A DNA stretch of 64,000 nucleotides from Gonatopus flavifemur (Eukaryota > Arthropoda > Insecta > Hymenoptera > Dryinidae), in NCBI GenBank assembly GCA_018340375.1, contig JAFFJZ010000001.1, positions 60,194,001 to 60,258,000 on the forward strand, read 5' to 3'. A program made the position numbers and the translations under genes. The notes below the pieces were generated by a model. The model was not told where the DNA came from. It saw only the letters and a list, made by a program, of their open reading frames with translations, and did no database searches. Positions 24,431 to 36,800 of this stretch are shown here, piece by piece. How positions within the stretch are numbered: the first letter of the stretch is position 1; each line of letters opens with the position of its first letter.

Positions 24431-24568
24431 CCTCGAGTCTTTAAATAGAAATTTTCACAAAATATATTGTTGAATAATTCACGTCATAAGAGAACAAGCT
24501 ATTTTTGTCTTATGTGAATTGGTTGACAATCAATTTTGTAAAAATTTTAATTTAAAGACTCGAAGCGA
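24431..24568. repeat. Inverted repeat, CTCGAGTCTTTAAAT arms
   Basis: The left arm near 24436 reads CTCGAGTCTTTAAATAGAAA, and the right arm near 24550 reads its near-complement ATTTAAAGACTCGAAG. The centre contains CACGTCATAAGA / TCTTATGTGAA complements, so most of the 138 bp folds on itself. A CACTGAAAAAAG end just upstream (24376) may belong to the host element. Confidence 0.5.
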
Positions 24569-25152
24569 TGTCGTATGTCATCCCCCTAGCGAGCATGGAA
24601 AAAAATTTGCGGTGAATCTTGGAACAGGTACAATTTCTATTGCCATTTGAAACAAATTGTGGTAATTCTAATTAAATTGGAGTAGATTTAATAGCAGTTA
24701 CAGTAAATTATACACCAAAATTGTCCCTGTCCCCAATTTTATTCCAAATTATGTTGATGAAGTTTGTATGGTTCATTGAAACGAATTGGTAATGAAATGA
24801 CGGAAGAGCCAGCGGTTAAAAACTCAAAAACTTGTGATACATTCTTTGAAAGATGTTTCCAGTTCCAAGGAGTCAATTCAAAGAGATAAACACTGATAAT
24901 TTATCAGATTTTGTGAGTTTCAATTTTCGTTTCGTTTCTATAAACGATTTGAACTTCATAGAACAACATTCCAAATTGTGGTAAATATGACAAGCAATTT
25001 TTCTGCGTGTGTATGAATGTTGGCCCGACATCAGTCCGATACCGAGCCAACCGTTTATCTATTTTTTCCCCGTGTTGATTCTTCTTTGAAGAAGTTATTT
25101 GCAGTAAGGACACCAAATCTAAATCCAATTGCCCGGAAAAAATGATTAGCTA

Positions 25153-25339
25153 CACTGAGAAAAATTTCCTTGTACAATTTCCCATCATTGCTGGTATATT
25201 TGGGATTTACTCTGAAAATGACGATTCTAGCTATCTTCACTCGCTTTGGTCGTAGATGTTAATAGAATAACAGTTCAATGCCTCGTGTTTGACAGTACAT
25301 TTTGTAGTTTTCAGGTTATATCCTAAATTTTCCTCAGTG
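25153..25339. mobile_element. TA-flanked MITE, CACTGAG ends
   Basis: A 187-bp element. Ends CACTGAGAAAAATTT and AAATTTTCCTCAGTG are inverted repeats; flanks are TA (25151-25152 and 25340-25341). The interior is not palindromic and not coding. Confidence 0.6.
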
Positions 25340-25359
25340 TATTATTTGGATAGTTACCC

Positions 25360-25882
25360 AAGCGTGTATTGCCTATAATGACAATTTGGGAATGACGATG
25401 GGGCCCATGTTGGCTCAATCTTGGCCCTGTTGTGCTTTCCCATACAATTATGGTTGGTATAAAATGGGAATAATGAATCTTAGTGCGGGCACATTTGAAC
25501 TTGGCCCCAATTTGAACCAACGTTAGGCCAAGATGGGGAGGGGGGGGGGATTTATATCCCGAGCATGTGTGTACAATCCTCAGCGTGTATGAATGGTGGT
25601 CCAGTCTTGGGCCCATATAGGCACGATGGGGCCTCAACACTAGACCCAAGACTGGGCCAAAGTGGTGCTAAAATTCATGCCCGCTAGGAGAGAATTCAAA
25701 GCAATTTTCCAATTTAAAAAAAAAGGAAGGGGCAGTATGGATTATCTAGTCTGGGTTCATGCTGGGCCCATGGTTTTACCAATCCTCGGGCAAAGCAATA
25801 CAGCCAAGCTGGGAACGATGTTATTATCTCAGGGTTGGCCCCACCCTGGGCTTAAATTGGGCCGGCCGTTAATACACACTTG
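25360..25882. repeat. G+C-rich inverted repeat, GGGCCCATG-containing
   Basis: Ends CAAGCGTGTATT and AATACACACTTG are inverted with one mismatch. The body contains repeated GGGCCCA, TTGGCCC and GACTGGGCC words in both orientations and a poly-G run near 25541-25552. It is clearly different in composition from the AT-rich background. Frames at 25323-25649 and 25662-26018 are open by composition only. It abuts the next element with almost no spacer. Confidence 0.5.
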
Positions 25883-28447
25883 CCCGACTAGAAATTTACC
25901 CCATGGACCAGATCAGGTAAACCTTGATCCAGATCAGGTCCTGATAAGGCAACCTCATCAGGACCTAACAAGTCATGTCACGCTGCACTATTATGAGGAC
26001 CCCATCAGGAAAGACTAATTAGGATTTTGTGAGGAATTCCTTACTAAAACCTCAAAAATAAATCAAAACTAATCTATGAGCCTGTGTGAAAATTGCAGTT
26101 CGGTTGACAGATGTGAGGTTAAATTTATGTGATCAACAAATGGATGAATTATTTTTGTGAAATGTGTGGTGGTTATTTCTTGAATAATGTGTATCAAAAA
26201 GTCTGTTAGTAAGTGCAAAATGATTAAGTAAATCAGTCATAGCTGTTGTAACGTGTCAAAAAATCGTAATTTATTGATGCAGTGAAAATGAATTTTCTTC
26301 AAATACTTACATCAGCACTTCTAGGCAAAAACTCAGAGATCATATTGATTTTGTAAGAAATATGAGTCATGAAGAACTCATTTGATCAAAAATATGTCAA
26401 AAGAATGTTCAAAATGAATAACAAAAAACTTGAATTATTCACTTGCAGCTCGTCGGATGGTTTTATTTTTCAAATTGAAGAGCACTCTTGGAGTTGAAAT
26501 TTTCAAATTTGAGACAAAAGCCTTATCTTCTGAGTGGAATTTGTTGTTAGGGTGATGATAAACTTGTAGGAAGAGTTTGAAAGTTGAGTGGAATCTATAT
26601 TGATCAGGAAAGTCCAAATCGTGTGGCAAAAGTTAGAAAATCTGTCAACTTAGCTGACAGCGCATGGGTATTCTATCAGCTTTTCTTTACTAAACCAAAT
26701 GCTGGCAGGAGAAATTCATCAAAATATAGTGAATTCAAAGTGATGTGAAGTAAGAGAGGACAGATACATGCATTGAATTTTATTAGTTATTATAAAAATG
26801 TTGATAAATATGGTAAGGCTATGTATGACTCAATGTATCGTCTCTCAATATTTTTGTTTCAATGATTTGCATTTTTGAGTGTGCATTTTCGTATCTTTTC
26901 ACCAGTAACTAGTGTTAGGTTGAGAAAACATGTGTATTGAACCTGTTTCATAAATATAATAACATTTATTTGTAGGAACATGACACAACATTATTGGAAC
27001 AAAAATATGGGAAGACGACACTTTGGATCTTCTATAGTCTTTTCTTATTTTTTAGAACGTTTATAAGAACGAATAAAATCTAATGAATATTTCGGTCCTC
27101 TCTTACTTCACATCACTTTGAATCCACTATATTTTGATGAATTTCTCCTGCCAGCATTTGGTTTAGTGAAGAAAAGCCCATGCGCCGTGAGCTAAGTTGA
27201 CAGATTTTCTACCTTTTGCCACACGATTTGGACTGTCCTGATCAATATAGATTCCACTCAACTTTCAAACTCTTCTTACAAGTTTATCATCACCCTAACA
27301 ACAAATTCAACTCAGAAAATGAGGCTTTTTTCTGAAATTAACAAATTTCAACTTCAAGAGTACTCTTTAATTTGAAAAGTAAAACCATCCGTCGAGCTGA
27401 AAGTGAATAATTCAAGTTTTTTGCATTTCATTTTGAACATTCGCTTGAAATATTTTTGATCGAATGAGTTCTTCATGACCTTTATTATTACAAAATGATT
27501 GGGATTTCTGAGTTTTTTCCGAGAAATACTGATGTAAATTAATATTGATATAGATATTGTCGTTGTTGATATTATCGTATATTTGAATAGAATTAATTGT
27601 CACCACATCAGCAACTTATGATTTTTTACATATTACAGCAGTGATAACTGATTCAATAATTCATTTTGCACTCAATAACAGATTTTTTTATGCGTATTAA
27701 TCAAGAAATAACGAAAGAAAAGTACTTGTTCGAAACTTATATTTGATTATGACGAAACACATATTCATTCAGTTCATATATACTCTTTGAATAATACTCA
27801 GATGATGTGATGTGTAGGAAAGAAAAATGATGCTGAATAGTCAATAAATCAACCTTATGAGAGTTGTGATAAGTTAAATGAAATACTTATTTCGCTGGCG
27901 ATGGTTGAACGTTTGCTAAGTTTTTTTCGCTGTATGCATAACGTGGAAAATCTTGTGAAATTTTCATAAGTTCCGCCTAATTAAAACCCAAATAGTTAGT
28001 TTTCAATTCACATTGAGAATAGATTGAACAAATTGTTCAACAGTTTTCAGAAGTAGGTAATGTGTTCGGAATGAAGGGATTGAATTTAAAAACAGGCACA
28101 GTTGAAAATCGTTCAAACATGTTCTTCTTATTGAAGGAAAATTTGTTTAATCAAAGAGTGTACAATCTGAAATCAAGTCTGTACATTCTTGTATTCAGTT
28201 TATCAAACTATGTCCATGATCTTAGGATGACCGAACGAGGTCCTGATGCGGATACAGCGAGGAAAACCTACTTCGACCTTTTCAGGATAATTTGAGGAAA
28301 TCCTGACTAGGACCAAATGAGGTCATCCATACGTGAGTCATCCACACCTAATCCCGATCAGGACCGTAACGGGTATTCCTTATTTCGGATGACCTTGTCA
28401 GGTCCTCATCATATGTTGGGTTAACCTGATGACAATTTCCAGTCGGG
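25883..28447. mobile_element. 2.6-kb fold-back element with very long arms
   Basis: Termini are CCCGACTAGAAATT on the left and AATTTCCAGTCGGG on the right. Near both ends the word AGGTCCTGAT or its complement recurs (about 25936, 25958, 28227, 28345, 28402). The interior is one long imperfect palindrome: for instance GAATTATTCACTTGCAGCTC (26432) faces its near-complement (27398), and GAGAAATTCATCAAAATATA (26710) faces its complement (27134). Pairing can be followed from about 26160 to 26765 against 27100 to 27710, around a loop of about 330 bp. No coding region. Confidence 0.75.
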
Positions 28448-28448
28448 T

Positions 28449-30285
28449 GGGTAAAGATTAGCTACCACTCATTTAGCGGTAGCAGCAAGAAATATTATCT
28501 GGGTACCCAAATATCATCCACAAAACCTGTGCAGTTACAACTACGATTCCCTACCGTGGTAGCTGAAAAATAGCTAGAGCGATGCTGAAAGAGTGGGTAG
28601 CTGCCACAGCTATTCCATCTTTTTGCGTGTACGTGGCAAAATGCATCGAAAGGCAGTTGAGATGAATTTAAAACAACCCTGGATGGAATAGGCGACGGAT
28701 CGTACTATATATTCATCTTATAATTCGGTGACGTCGCTTTTCAACGACGCGGAAGATGAACGCTCGATTCTTTCTTCCGATCCACCAATATAAAACATTC
28801 ATCATCTTTCTCAATCTTTTCTGACCTACTACCACATATATCTGTTTTCTACTACTCCCAAAACGTTTTGAATGCAACGCTTATGTGATTTTGCGCATCT
28901 TCGATTAACGGACAGACGCACATTCACTTCCAGCTAGCTCCGTTATTCCCGAGACAAATCTTTTTCGATCATTTTCGATCTCACCGGTAAAGACAAATGT
29001 TTCGTTTCGAAGATATATGAGTCATGTGTCCACCTTTTAAACACTTGAAAATGTGTAGTCATTGTGTTGTTATAACTATTCTCGTACATGCACGGTTCGT
29101 TGGTGTTCCCACACAACAATCGTGAGTTCTCAGATCATCGGTCTCTTCTTGTTTTCACTGCTTGACATATGAGACTCTCGTGTATACAATTTGCTTGATG
29201 ATGGTAATTTTTGAACTTCAAAAGCTTCGACATGGAATTATTAAAATTTTGGACTCTTCGAATATGAATCATTTTCAATCTCACCGATCGAATCAGTGCG
29301 CGATTGTTGGGGATTGTAATTAACACACTTATTGTACGTCGGATTGTTCGTTGTAGGCTATAATTTTCTCTTGCTTCCTCCTAATTGATGCTATAGGGTG
29401 AATGAAGAAGAAAGTGTGACATAAGTTTATGTCAGACAGATATGATAAGAGAATAATGCCTTTGGCCTTGGTCCTCGGTTTCCTTCGTTATTCTTTTCTT
29501 GTTTTATTCTCGGAGAAAAATTTGGTTTATTCGCGATAGACTTTCAACTTTTCAAATGTCTTCTTCCGATACTCGGAGACAAAACTGCAAAAACTAAATT
29601 CCTACGTACGTATGTGAATTTATTCGATGAATGATCAATGATCGATGATTAACGTAACTTAATTGTATGATATAATGGTAATATCCAAAAGAAAGTTGTA
29701 ATATTCAAACATCACGGAAACTATTATACTACTCGATGAAAGCATTCGTGAATTATCCAAGTCGATCTCTTTTTCTTTTTGTATCAAAGTAGGGACTTTT
29801 GTCCTATTATTTCCCTCGGTGTATTCAAGCGAAGATCCGATCCATGAGAATGTACTTCTCTTGATATACACTTTATTGAAAAGTATTCAAGTGAGATTCT
29901 ATACAATTTACGTAAGACTTGGATGTGAATTTTTGTAGAAACTTTGATGTTAAAATAAGAGAGATATACGAAATTAATATACAAAATAAGAATACAATCT
30001 CTCATTATAATACCATAACTCATACGCAAACAGGAAATATGAAAGATTGCAGACTTAGTGAAACCCTCAATTAAATACCAAATATTTATACGAATGTAAA
30101 ATCTGTACGAATGATGAATTGTATTGATAGAGGCATTTTAAGTCCAATAAACGTTGATTTATTCTAATCCTCTAAATGATGCGGTTGATAAAATATTTTC
30201 GAATAAATGCTTTTCGAATTACCAGGAAAATTGTTCATGTATGCATAGTGCATCCGCGTACGTGTGTTGATATATTATATCATAT
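28449..30285. other. Gene-poor stretch with AGCT-rich start
   Basis: 28452-28620 contains repeated TAGCTAC / GTAGCTG words similar to those at 44.1 kb, ending TTTTTGCGTGTACG, which resembles the CACGG-type MITE ends. About 28690-28770 is G+C-richer and contains a CRE-like TGACGTCG. No coding exon recognised up to 30285. Confidence 0.35.
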
Positions 30286-30492
30286 ATGAATTATGATCAC
30301 GCAAAGATTCCACCAACATTTCAGAGTTCTCTTCCTCGTCACCGTCCTCCACTTTCTCTCATAAATTATTCACCAATAATTTGCCCAAATTGCGGGATTG
30401 AATCTCAAGAAGATGTAGGAGAGGTTGAGTTCATGGAAGAAGATCCTGCCTCCTCACCATTTCATTGCCATTTTGGAACAGGTTGCCATAAA

Positions 30493-30610
30493 ATGGCGGG
30501 CAGCTGGACTTTCGGCACGCTGCTCCTAAAGCTGCAAAATTATTTCGAGAGGCTCCTTTCGGAGGGTTCCAATCTTATCGAACCCCATGATCTTTCCAAT
30601 CAAATGCACC
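30493..30610 (+). CDS. Candidate first coding exon, unknown protein
   Basis: An ATG in good context (AAAATGGCG) at 30493 opens MAGSWTFGTLLLKLQNYFER and runs 39 codons plus one base to a perfect donor, CACC|GTAAGT, at 30611. An acceptor-like TTTTGGAACAG ends at 30480, so an upstream 5' UTR exon is possible. Sequence here is G+C-richer than the surroundings. The same frame is open back to 30286, so the true start could be earlier (MNYDHAKIPP). I recognise no family and found no partner exon downstream in this window. It may be part of a large gene with long introns, or a chance open frame. Confidence 0.3.
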
Positions 30611-30611
30611 G

Positions 30612-31834
30612 TAAGTCGATGAATAATCGCCCCGATGTAACGTCGTTCGATGCAACATGCATATTTGTTTACACTCATGCTTTCAAATTTCAGTATTAGC
30701 GTACGAAAGGCTTTTTCCGTAATACGTTATTACAGTTTTATGATACAGGAGAACGAATATTCTGTACACGTTTGACAATTATAAAATATCGATTCTTACC
30801 AAATTAAAAAAAAAAGCAATATAAGAACGCTCGGTGATGGTTTTTAAAGGTTGTAATGCCACTTTGCAGGCATTTGAACTAACGTGCGTTTATTGTCATT
30901 AACGGAAGATTACATAATTTATGACAAAGCGTTATGTGATTATAACAGTCGCTTTCTATGTTCGGTAGAAGAGGTTGGAACCATTTCATAATTCTCTTTA
31001 GACTCATTTTTGTCCAGGATTATAGTACTCGTGACATTAGGTTTAAAGCAAAATCATCATATTCACCTACCTGATTTTTACGCTCATCTGACAGGCAAAT
31101 GAGAAGAATTCACGTCACGTCATGTCCTGTAATTTATTCGTACCAAGCAAAGTATAGAGACTCTTGTGTTTTTTGCTGGCAGGAAGTGTAGTTGAGTTGT
31201 GGTAAATATCCCGGCTATTGCGATCTTACAAAATATCATCATCTTCGACTCATTGTTGTTTCAATTTTGTTTTAGTTGGAAAATTTATATTTTCACGTTC
31301 GAATCGAACGATCTTCCTAGCAACATTAGCATCCTTATGTAACCTTATTTTCTTCCTCGCATTCGAGCGTTTTTGTACAATTTGCATTATTCTCATCCTC
31401 TTTTTTTGCTGTGAATCCGATAAGTGGTGTTACGTGAGTACAGTAACGTATCGTACTCAATGGAAAATTGAAACACGAGTTGACAAATGATATATTCATG
31501 CTTCGATATTATAAAATCCACATTAGAAGTGGTATATCTGATATTAATATACTTTGCACTTTCAGAATGACGTAACTTGGAACAATGAGAAAATAATTGA
31601 AGGCATTGTTGGAATAAGGGTTTGAGACGTCTCACGCCCTTTTTCCGGTGATTATCTCGAGAAATGGATTAATTCATTTTTTTATGTTCCGTAAAAACGT
31701 GATGTTATGGTGTAATTAGAGGATTTATTGATGAATGAAGTGTTATGTGTTTTTATAACGCTTCTGCCATTTAGAGTAGATTTTCACGGTGGTTGATGAG
31801 TTTTGAATAAGGATTTTTACATTTTGTGTGAAAA
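30612..31834. other. Gene-poor AT-rich stretch
   Basis: No exon, RNA gene or clear inverted repeat recognised. Open frames at 31218-31490 and 31393-31635 lie on opposite strands and resemble nothing. Confidence 0.35.
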
Positions 31835-32034
31835 TACACTGAAAACCCAATTTCTTAGATCGAAAGAAAATTTTCTTTGCCCTCATTCTATATCTTTTGT
31901 TCGTATTATTCGATCGTGATGAAATGTTCACCAGAGTCATGTGCATTGTTCATAGTAGTCCCATATAAATTCCAACCTCATCGTTACAGAAGAACGGGAG
32001 GGGTGAGGAGAAATTTTTCGGAAAATCGTGACTT

Positions 32035-32485
32035 TGCAAACGCGTATATCTCCGCTTCCTATCATCCGATTGCAATCAAACTTATACCACGTTCAGGCGA
32101 TGATCCTATAGTGGCCCCATATTCTAATCGATTGAAAACTATGGAAAATTTTTGTTTCGCGATTCACATTATTTGACAATATTTTGAAAGCATGCCTTCC
32201 CCATATCGGTATCATCCAAATGCCATGAAACCTGTAGTATAATCAGTTTACGGGGGGTTAGTTGTATGGTGTGAATTTCAAACAAATCGGAATTGAAGGA
32301 AGAAAGTGGTAAGCACTGAGCTTCGAAACAAAATTTGGAAGTTTCGTAAACATCGTTAACATGCGGATAACTTCCGTTTCTATCATCCAATTGTCATGAA
32401 ATTTCCACCACAACTTCATGCAGTGTTTTTATTTTGCGATCGCGCATGTTTCCGCTCCCTGTTATACGATTGCGATTAAATTTTT
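32035..32485. repeat. Four degenerate copies of a TATCATCCRATTG motif
   Basis: The motif CCGCTTCCTATCATCCGATT at about 32051 recurs in altered form near 32205 (GGTATCATCCAAATGCCATG), 32368 (CCGTTTCTATCATCCAATTG) and 32450 (CCGCTCCCTGTTATACGATT). Each is followed by a CATGAAA- or AATCAAA-like word. Spacing is irregular (about 80-160 bp), so these are decayed tandem repeats. Confidence 0.5.
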
Positions 32486-32642
32486 ATAATCTGGTAATTG
32501 TGATCCGATAGTGTTCTTAACGGGATACCAGCGTACCATCCGGGTAAAGATTTTGTCTGTAAGATTTCTCCGAACTGAACTCATGAAACAGTCTGAAATT
32601 TTCAGGGAATATTCTTTGATACTCTACAGAAGAGAGAGGACG

Positions 32643-32767
32643 AAGAATTATAAAAAAATTATATATGTATAGTTTTTTCTAATGAAATGTATTATAAATT
32701 CAAAAGTCCCATCATAATTGACTGATTATTAACAAGGAAGCCGTGTGCCAATGGGCAGTGTTTTTTG
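32643..32767 (+). repeat. Direct repeat, left copy
   Basis: About 123 bp containing TATATGTATAGTTTTTTCTA and GGAAGCCGTGTGCCAAT, nearly identical to 37597-37721 in the same orientation. The pair flanks the reverse-transcriptase fragment and the satellite. Confidence 0.8.
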
Positions 32768-32769
32768 AT

Positions 32770-33835
32770 TCACCTGCTCAAGTACTTCTTCATTTTTTAC
32801 TTTCTTTATCCACTTTATTCTAAGCATCCTTCTATAACACCGCATTTCAAAAGCTTCGAGTCTTCGTCGGTCCGTTTTTCCAATTGTCCAAGTTTCGCAA
32901 CCATATAATGCTGTGCTCCAAACGTAACTCTTCAAGAATTTCTTCCTTACTGCTAAGCTAATATTCTTGGAACATAGTGAATGTTTCTTTTGGTGGAAAG
33001 CCTGTTTTCCTTGTGCTATTCTTGCTCTTATATCTCTTCCGCTTTTATCGTTTTCTGTAATTATGCTTCCTAGATATTTAAATTCTTTGACTTGCTGAAT
33101 TGTCTCTGACCAATTCAAACAGTGCATCACGAGTTCTCTGACTGGAGGCTTTGATAAGGTCCGCACTTATGCCATCTATTCCTGGCGCTTTATTATTTTT
33201 CAATTCTTTGAAAGCCCTGTCGAATCCTGATCTCAAAATTGAATCTCCCAATTCTTCTTCATCGACATCTTCCTCCCTCTCTAAAAATCCTATATTATCG
33301 CTTCCCTTATACAGATCTTCCAAATGATTAATCCATTGTTCTATTTTTTCCTCCGTTCTTATCAATTGTCTCCCTAGAGAATTCTCAATCTTACTGCTTC
33401 TAGATTTCATTTGTCCGAAAAAATTTCTTGACAATCCTATATGCCTCATTTATTTTCTCTAAATGTAATCTTACTTCTATATCCTGACATTTTTCTTCTA
33501 ACCATTGTTCTTTTTCTTTCCTCGATTCTCTTATTATCTTATGCCTCAGTGACTGATATGTCTGCTGGTCTTGTTCGCTACTCTTATTCTTGTATTTCCT
33601 TCTTTCATTAATTGAATCGATTGAATGTCTTCCGTTATCCATGGTTTCTTAGGTTCTACTCCATCGTTCTTCAAAATTTCATCCGCACATGGTTCTATGT
33701 TCACCTTCATATTTATCCATCTACTCTCTATTTCCAAGTCTTTCTCTCATTGATCCTCCAATTTTTCATCCAACATCACTTTGAATGCCTCCTGTGTTCT
33801 AGCTAACGTAAATGAACATCTGACTGCGTCAACTA
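32770..33835 (-). pseudogene. Broken non-LTR retrotransposon, endonuclease/reverse transcriptase polyprotein remnant
   Basis: Minus-strand pieces in shifting frames read as one decayed polyprotein. Reading from 33835 down: FTLARTQEAFKVMLDEKLED; KKPWITEDI (about 33640); a charged linker with RRKYKNKSSEQ (about 33590); the reverse-transcriptase opening FKELKNNKAPGIDGISADLI (about 33190); then, after a frame change near 33110, the thumb/C-terminal block EFKYLGSIITENDKSGRDIR, SYVWSTALYGCETWTI and RRLEAFEMRCYRRMLRIKW (33075-32800). The catalytic palm with its Y-A/D-D box is absent: it would lie between the last two blocks, which are directly joined. The N-terminal endonuclease is also absent. Family: non-LTR elements of the RTE/Jockey-like group; the clade is uncertain. 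Dead element, no intact frame. Confidence 0.85.
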
Positions 33836-33862
33836 GGATTCAGTTGTACCAGGTACCGAGTG

Positions 33863-36800
33863 TACCCCAATACCACTCTATTCCACCCCATTCGGCTCCA
33901 TCCCACCCCATCGCACTCCATCCTCCCCATCCCACTCCATTTCATTACACCCCATTTCACTCGGTCCCATTCCACTCCATTTTGCCCTATTCCACTTCAT
34001 CCCATTCCACCCCATTCCACTCCATCTCACCCCACTCCATTTCATTCCACCCCATTTCACCCCATTCCACTACATCTCACCCCATCCCACCACATCTCAC
34101 TCCATTTCATTCCACCCCTTTTCACTCGGTCCCATTCAACTCCATTTCACCCCATTCCATCCCACCCCATCTGACTCCATTCCCCTATCCCACTCCATTT
34201 CATTCCACCCCATTCCACTTCATTTCACCCAATTCCACTCCATCACACCCCATTCCACTCCATCTCACCCCTATTCCACTCCATTCTATTCAACCCCATT
34301 CCACTCCATTCCACTCCATCACATTCCACCCCATCCCATTGCAGTCTATTGCACCCCATGCCACTCCATCTCATCGACCCCACCCCATTCCACTCCATCC
34401 CACCCCATTCCACTCCATTCCACTCCATCCCATTCCACCCCATCCCATTGCAGTCTATTGCACCCCATGCCACTCCATCTCATCGACCCCACCCCATTCC
34501 ACTCCATCCCACCCCATTCCACTTCATCCCACCCCATTTCACTCGATCCCATTCCACGCCATCTCACTCCATTCAACTCCATCTAACCCCATTCCACTCC
34601 TTCTTACATCCATTCCACTCCATTCCATTCAACCTCATTTCACTCCACCCCACCCCATTCCACTCCATTCCACTCGGTTCCACCCCATTCCACTCCATCC
34701 CACCCCATCTCATTCCATCCCACCCCATTCCACTCCATCTCACCCCCATTCCACTCCATCACACCCCATTTCACTCCACTCCATTCAACCTCATTTCACT
34801 CCACCCTACCCCATTCCACTTATTTCACTCGGTTCCATCCCATTCCACTCCATCCCACCCCCTTCCACTCCATCCCACCCCATTCCACTCCATCCGACCC
34901 CATTCCACTCCATCGCACTCTATTCCGCTGCATCCCACCCCATCCCACTCCATTTCACCCCATTTTACCCCATCCCACCCCATTCCACTTCATCTCACCC
35001 CATTTCGCTCGATCCCATTCCACGCCATCTCACTCCATTCCACACCATCTCACCCCATTCCACTCCATCTCATTCCATCCCACCCCATCTCACTCCATTC
35101 CCCTATCCCACTCCATTTCATTCCACCCTTTTCCACTTCATCCCACCCCAATTCACCCGATCCCATTCCACACCATCTCACTCCATTCCACTCCATCTCA
35201 CCCCAACCAACCCCATTCCACTCCATCTCATTCTATTTCACCCCATCCCACTCAACCTCACCCCCATTCCACCCCATCGCACCTCATTTCACTCCATCTC
35301 ACCCCCATCCCACTCCATTCCATTCAACCCCATTTCACTCCATCCCACCCCATTCCATCACATACCATTCCACTCCATTTCACTGAATTCAACTCGGTCC
35401 CATTCCACTCCATCACATCCCATTCCACTCCATCTCACCCCCATTCCACTCCATCACACCCCATTCCACTCCATCCAATTCCACCTCATCTTACCCCATC
35501 CCCTCATCCCACCCCATTTCATCCCACCCCATTCCACTCCCTTTCACCCCATTCCATTCCACCCCATTCCACTACATTTGACCCCATCCCACCCCATCTC
35601 ACTCCATCTCATTCCACCCCTTTTCACTCGGTTCCATTCAACTCCATTTCACCCCATTCCACTCCATCCCTCTCCATCAACGCTCATTCCACCCCATCCT
35701 ATCCCCATTCCACCTCATTTCACTCCATTCAACTGCATCTCACTCCATTCCACTCCATCCCATTCCACCCTATTACACTCCCTCCCACCCCATTCCACTA
35801 CATCTCACCCCCATTCCACCCCATCCCACCCCATTCCACTCCATCTCACTCCCATTCCACTCCATCTCACCCCCATTCAACTCCATTCCATTCAACCCCA
35901 TTTCACTCCATCCCACTCCATTCCACTGCATTCCACCCCATTCCCTCCCACCCCATCTCACTCCATTCCCCTATCACACTCCATTTCATTCCACCCCATT
36001 CCACTTCATTTCACCAATTCCACTCCATCACACACCATTCCACCCCATCCCACCCCATTCCACTCCATCTCACTCCCATTCCACTCCATCTCACCCCCAT
36101 TCAACTCCATTCCATTCAACCCCATTTCACTCCATCCCACTCCATTCCACTGCATTCCACCCCATTCAATCCCACCCCATCTCACTCCATTCCCCTATCC
36201 CACTCCATTTCATTCCACCCCATTCCACTCCATCACACCCCCCATTCCACTCCATCACACCCCATTCCACTCCATCTCACCCCTATTCCACTCCATTCTA
36301 TTCAACCCCATTTCACTCCATCCCATTGCAGTCTATTGCACCCCATTCCACTCCATCTCATCCACCCCACCCCATTCCACTCCATCTTACCCTCATTCCA
36401 TTCAACCCCATTCCACTCGGTCTCATTCCACCCCATTCCAATCCATTTCACCCAATTCCCCCTCATCCCAGCGCACCTCATCCCATTCTACGCCATTCCA
36501 TCCCATTCCACTCCATCTCACCCCATTACACTCCATTTTACCCTAATCCACCCCATCCCACTCCATTCCATTCCACCCCATTCCATCCATTTCACCCCCA
36601 TTCCATCCCATTCCACTCCATTCGACCTCACTCCATTGCCTCCCACCCCATTTCATGTCGGTTCATTCCATTCCATTCCATCCCACCCCATTCCACTCCA
36701 TCCCACTCATTCCACTCCACCCCACCTCATTCCTCTCCATCTCACCCCATTCCACCCCATCTCACCCCCATTCCACTCCATTCCATTCCACCCCATTTCT

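Noticed and set aside
33781..36546. A 921-residue open frame rich in His, Pro, Ser and Phe
   Set aside because: It is the translation of a 5-bp satellite; all three plus frames are open for the same reason, and no unique sequence or domain is present.
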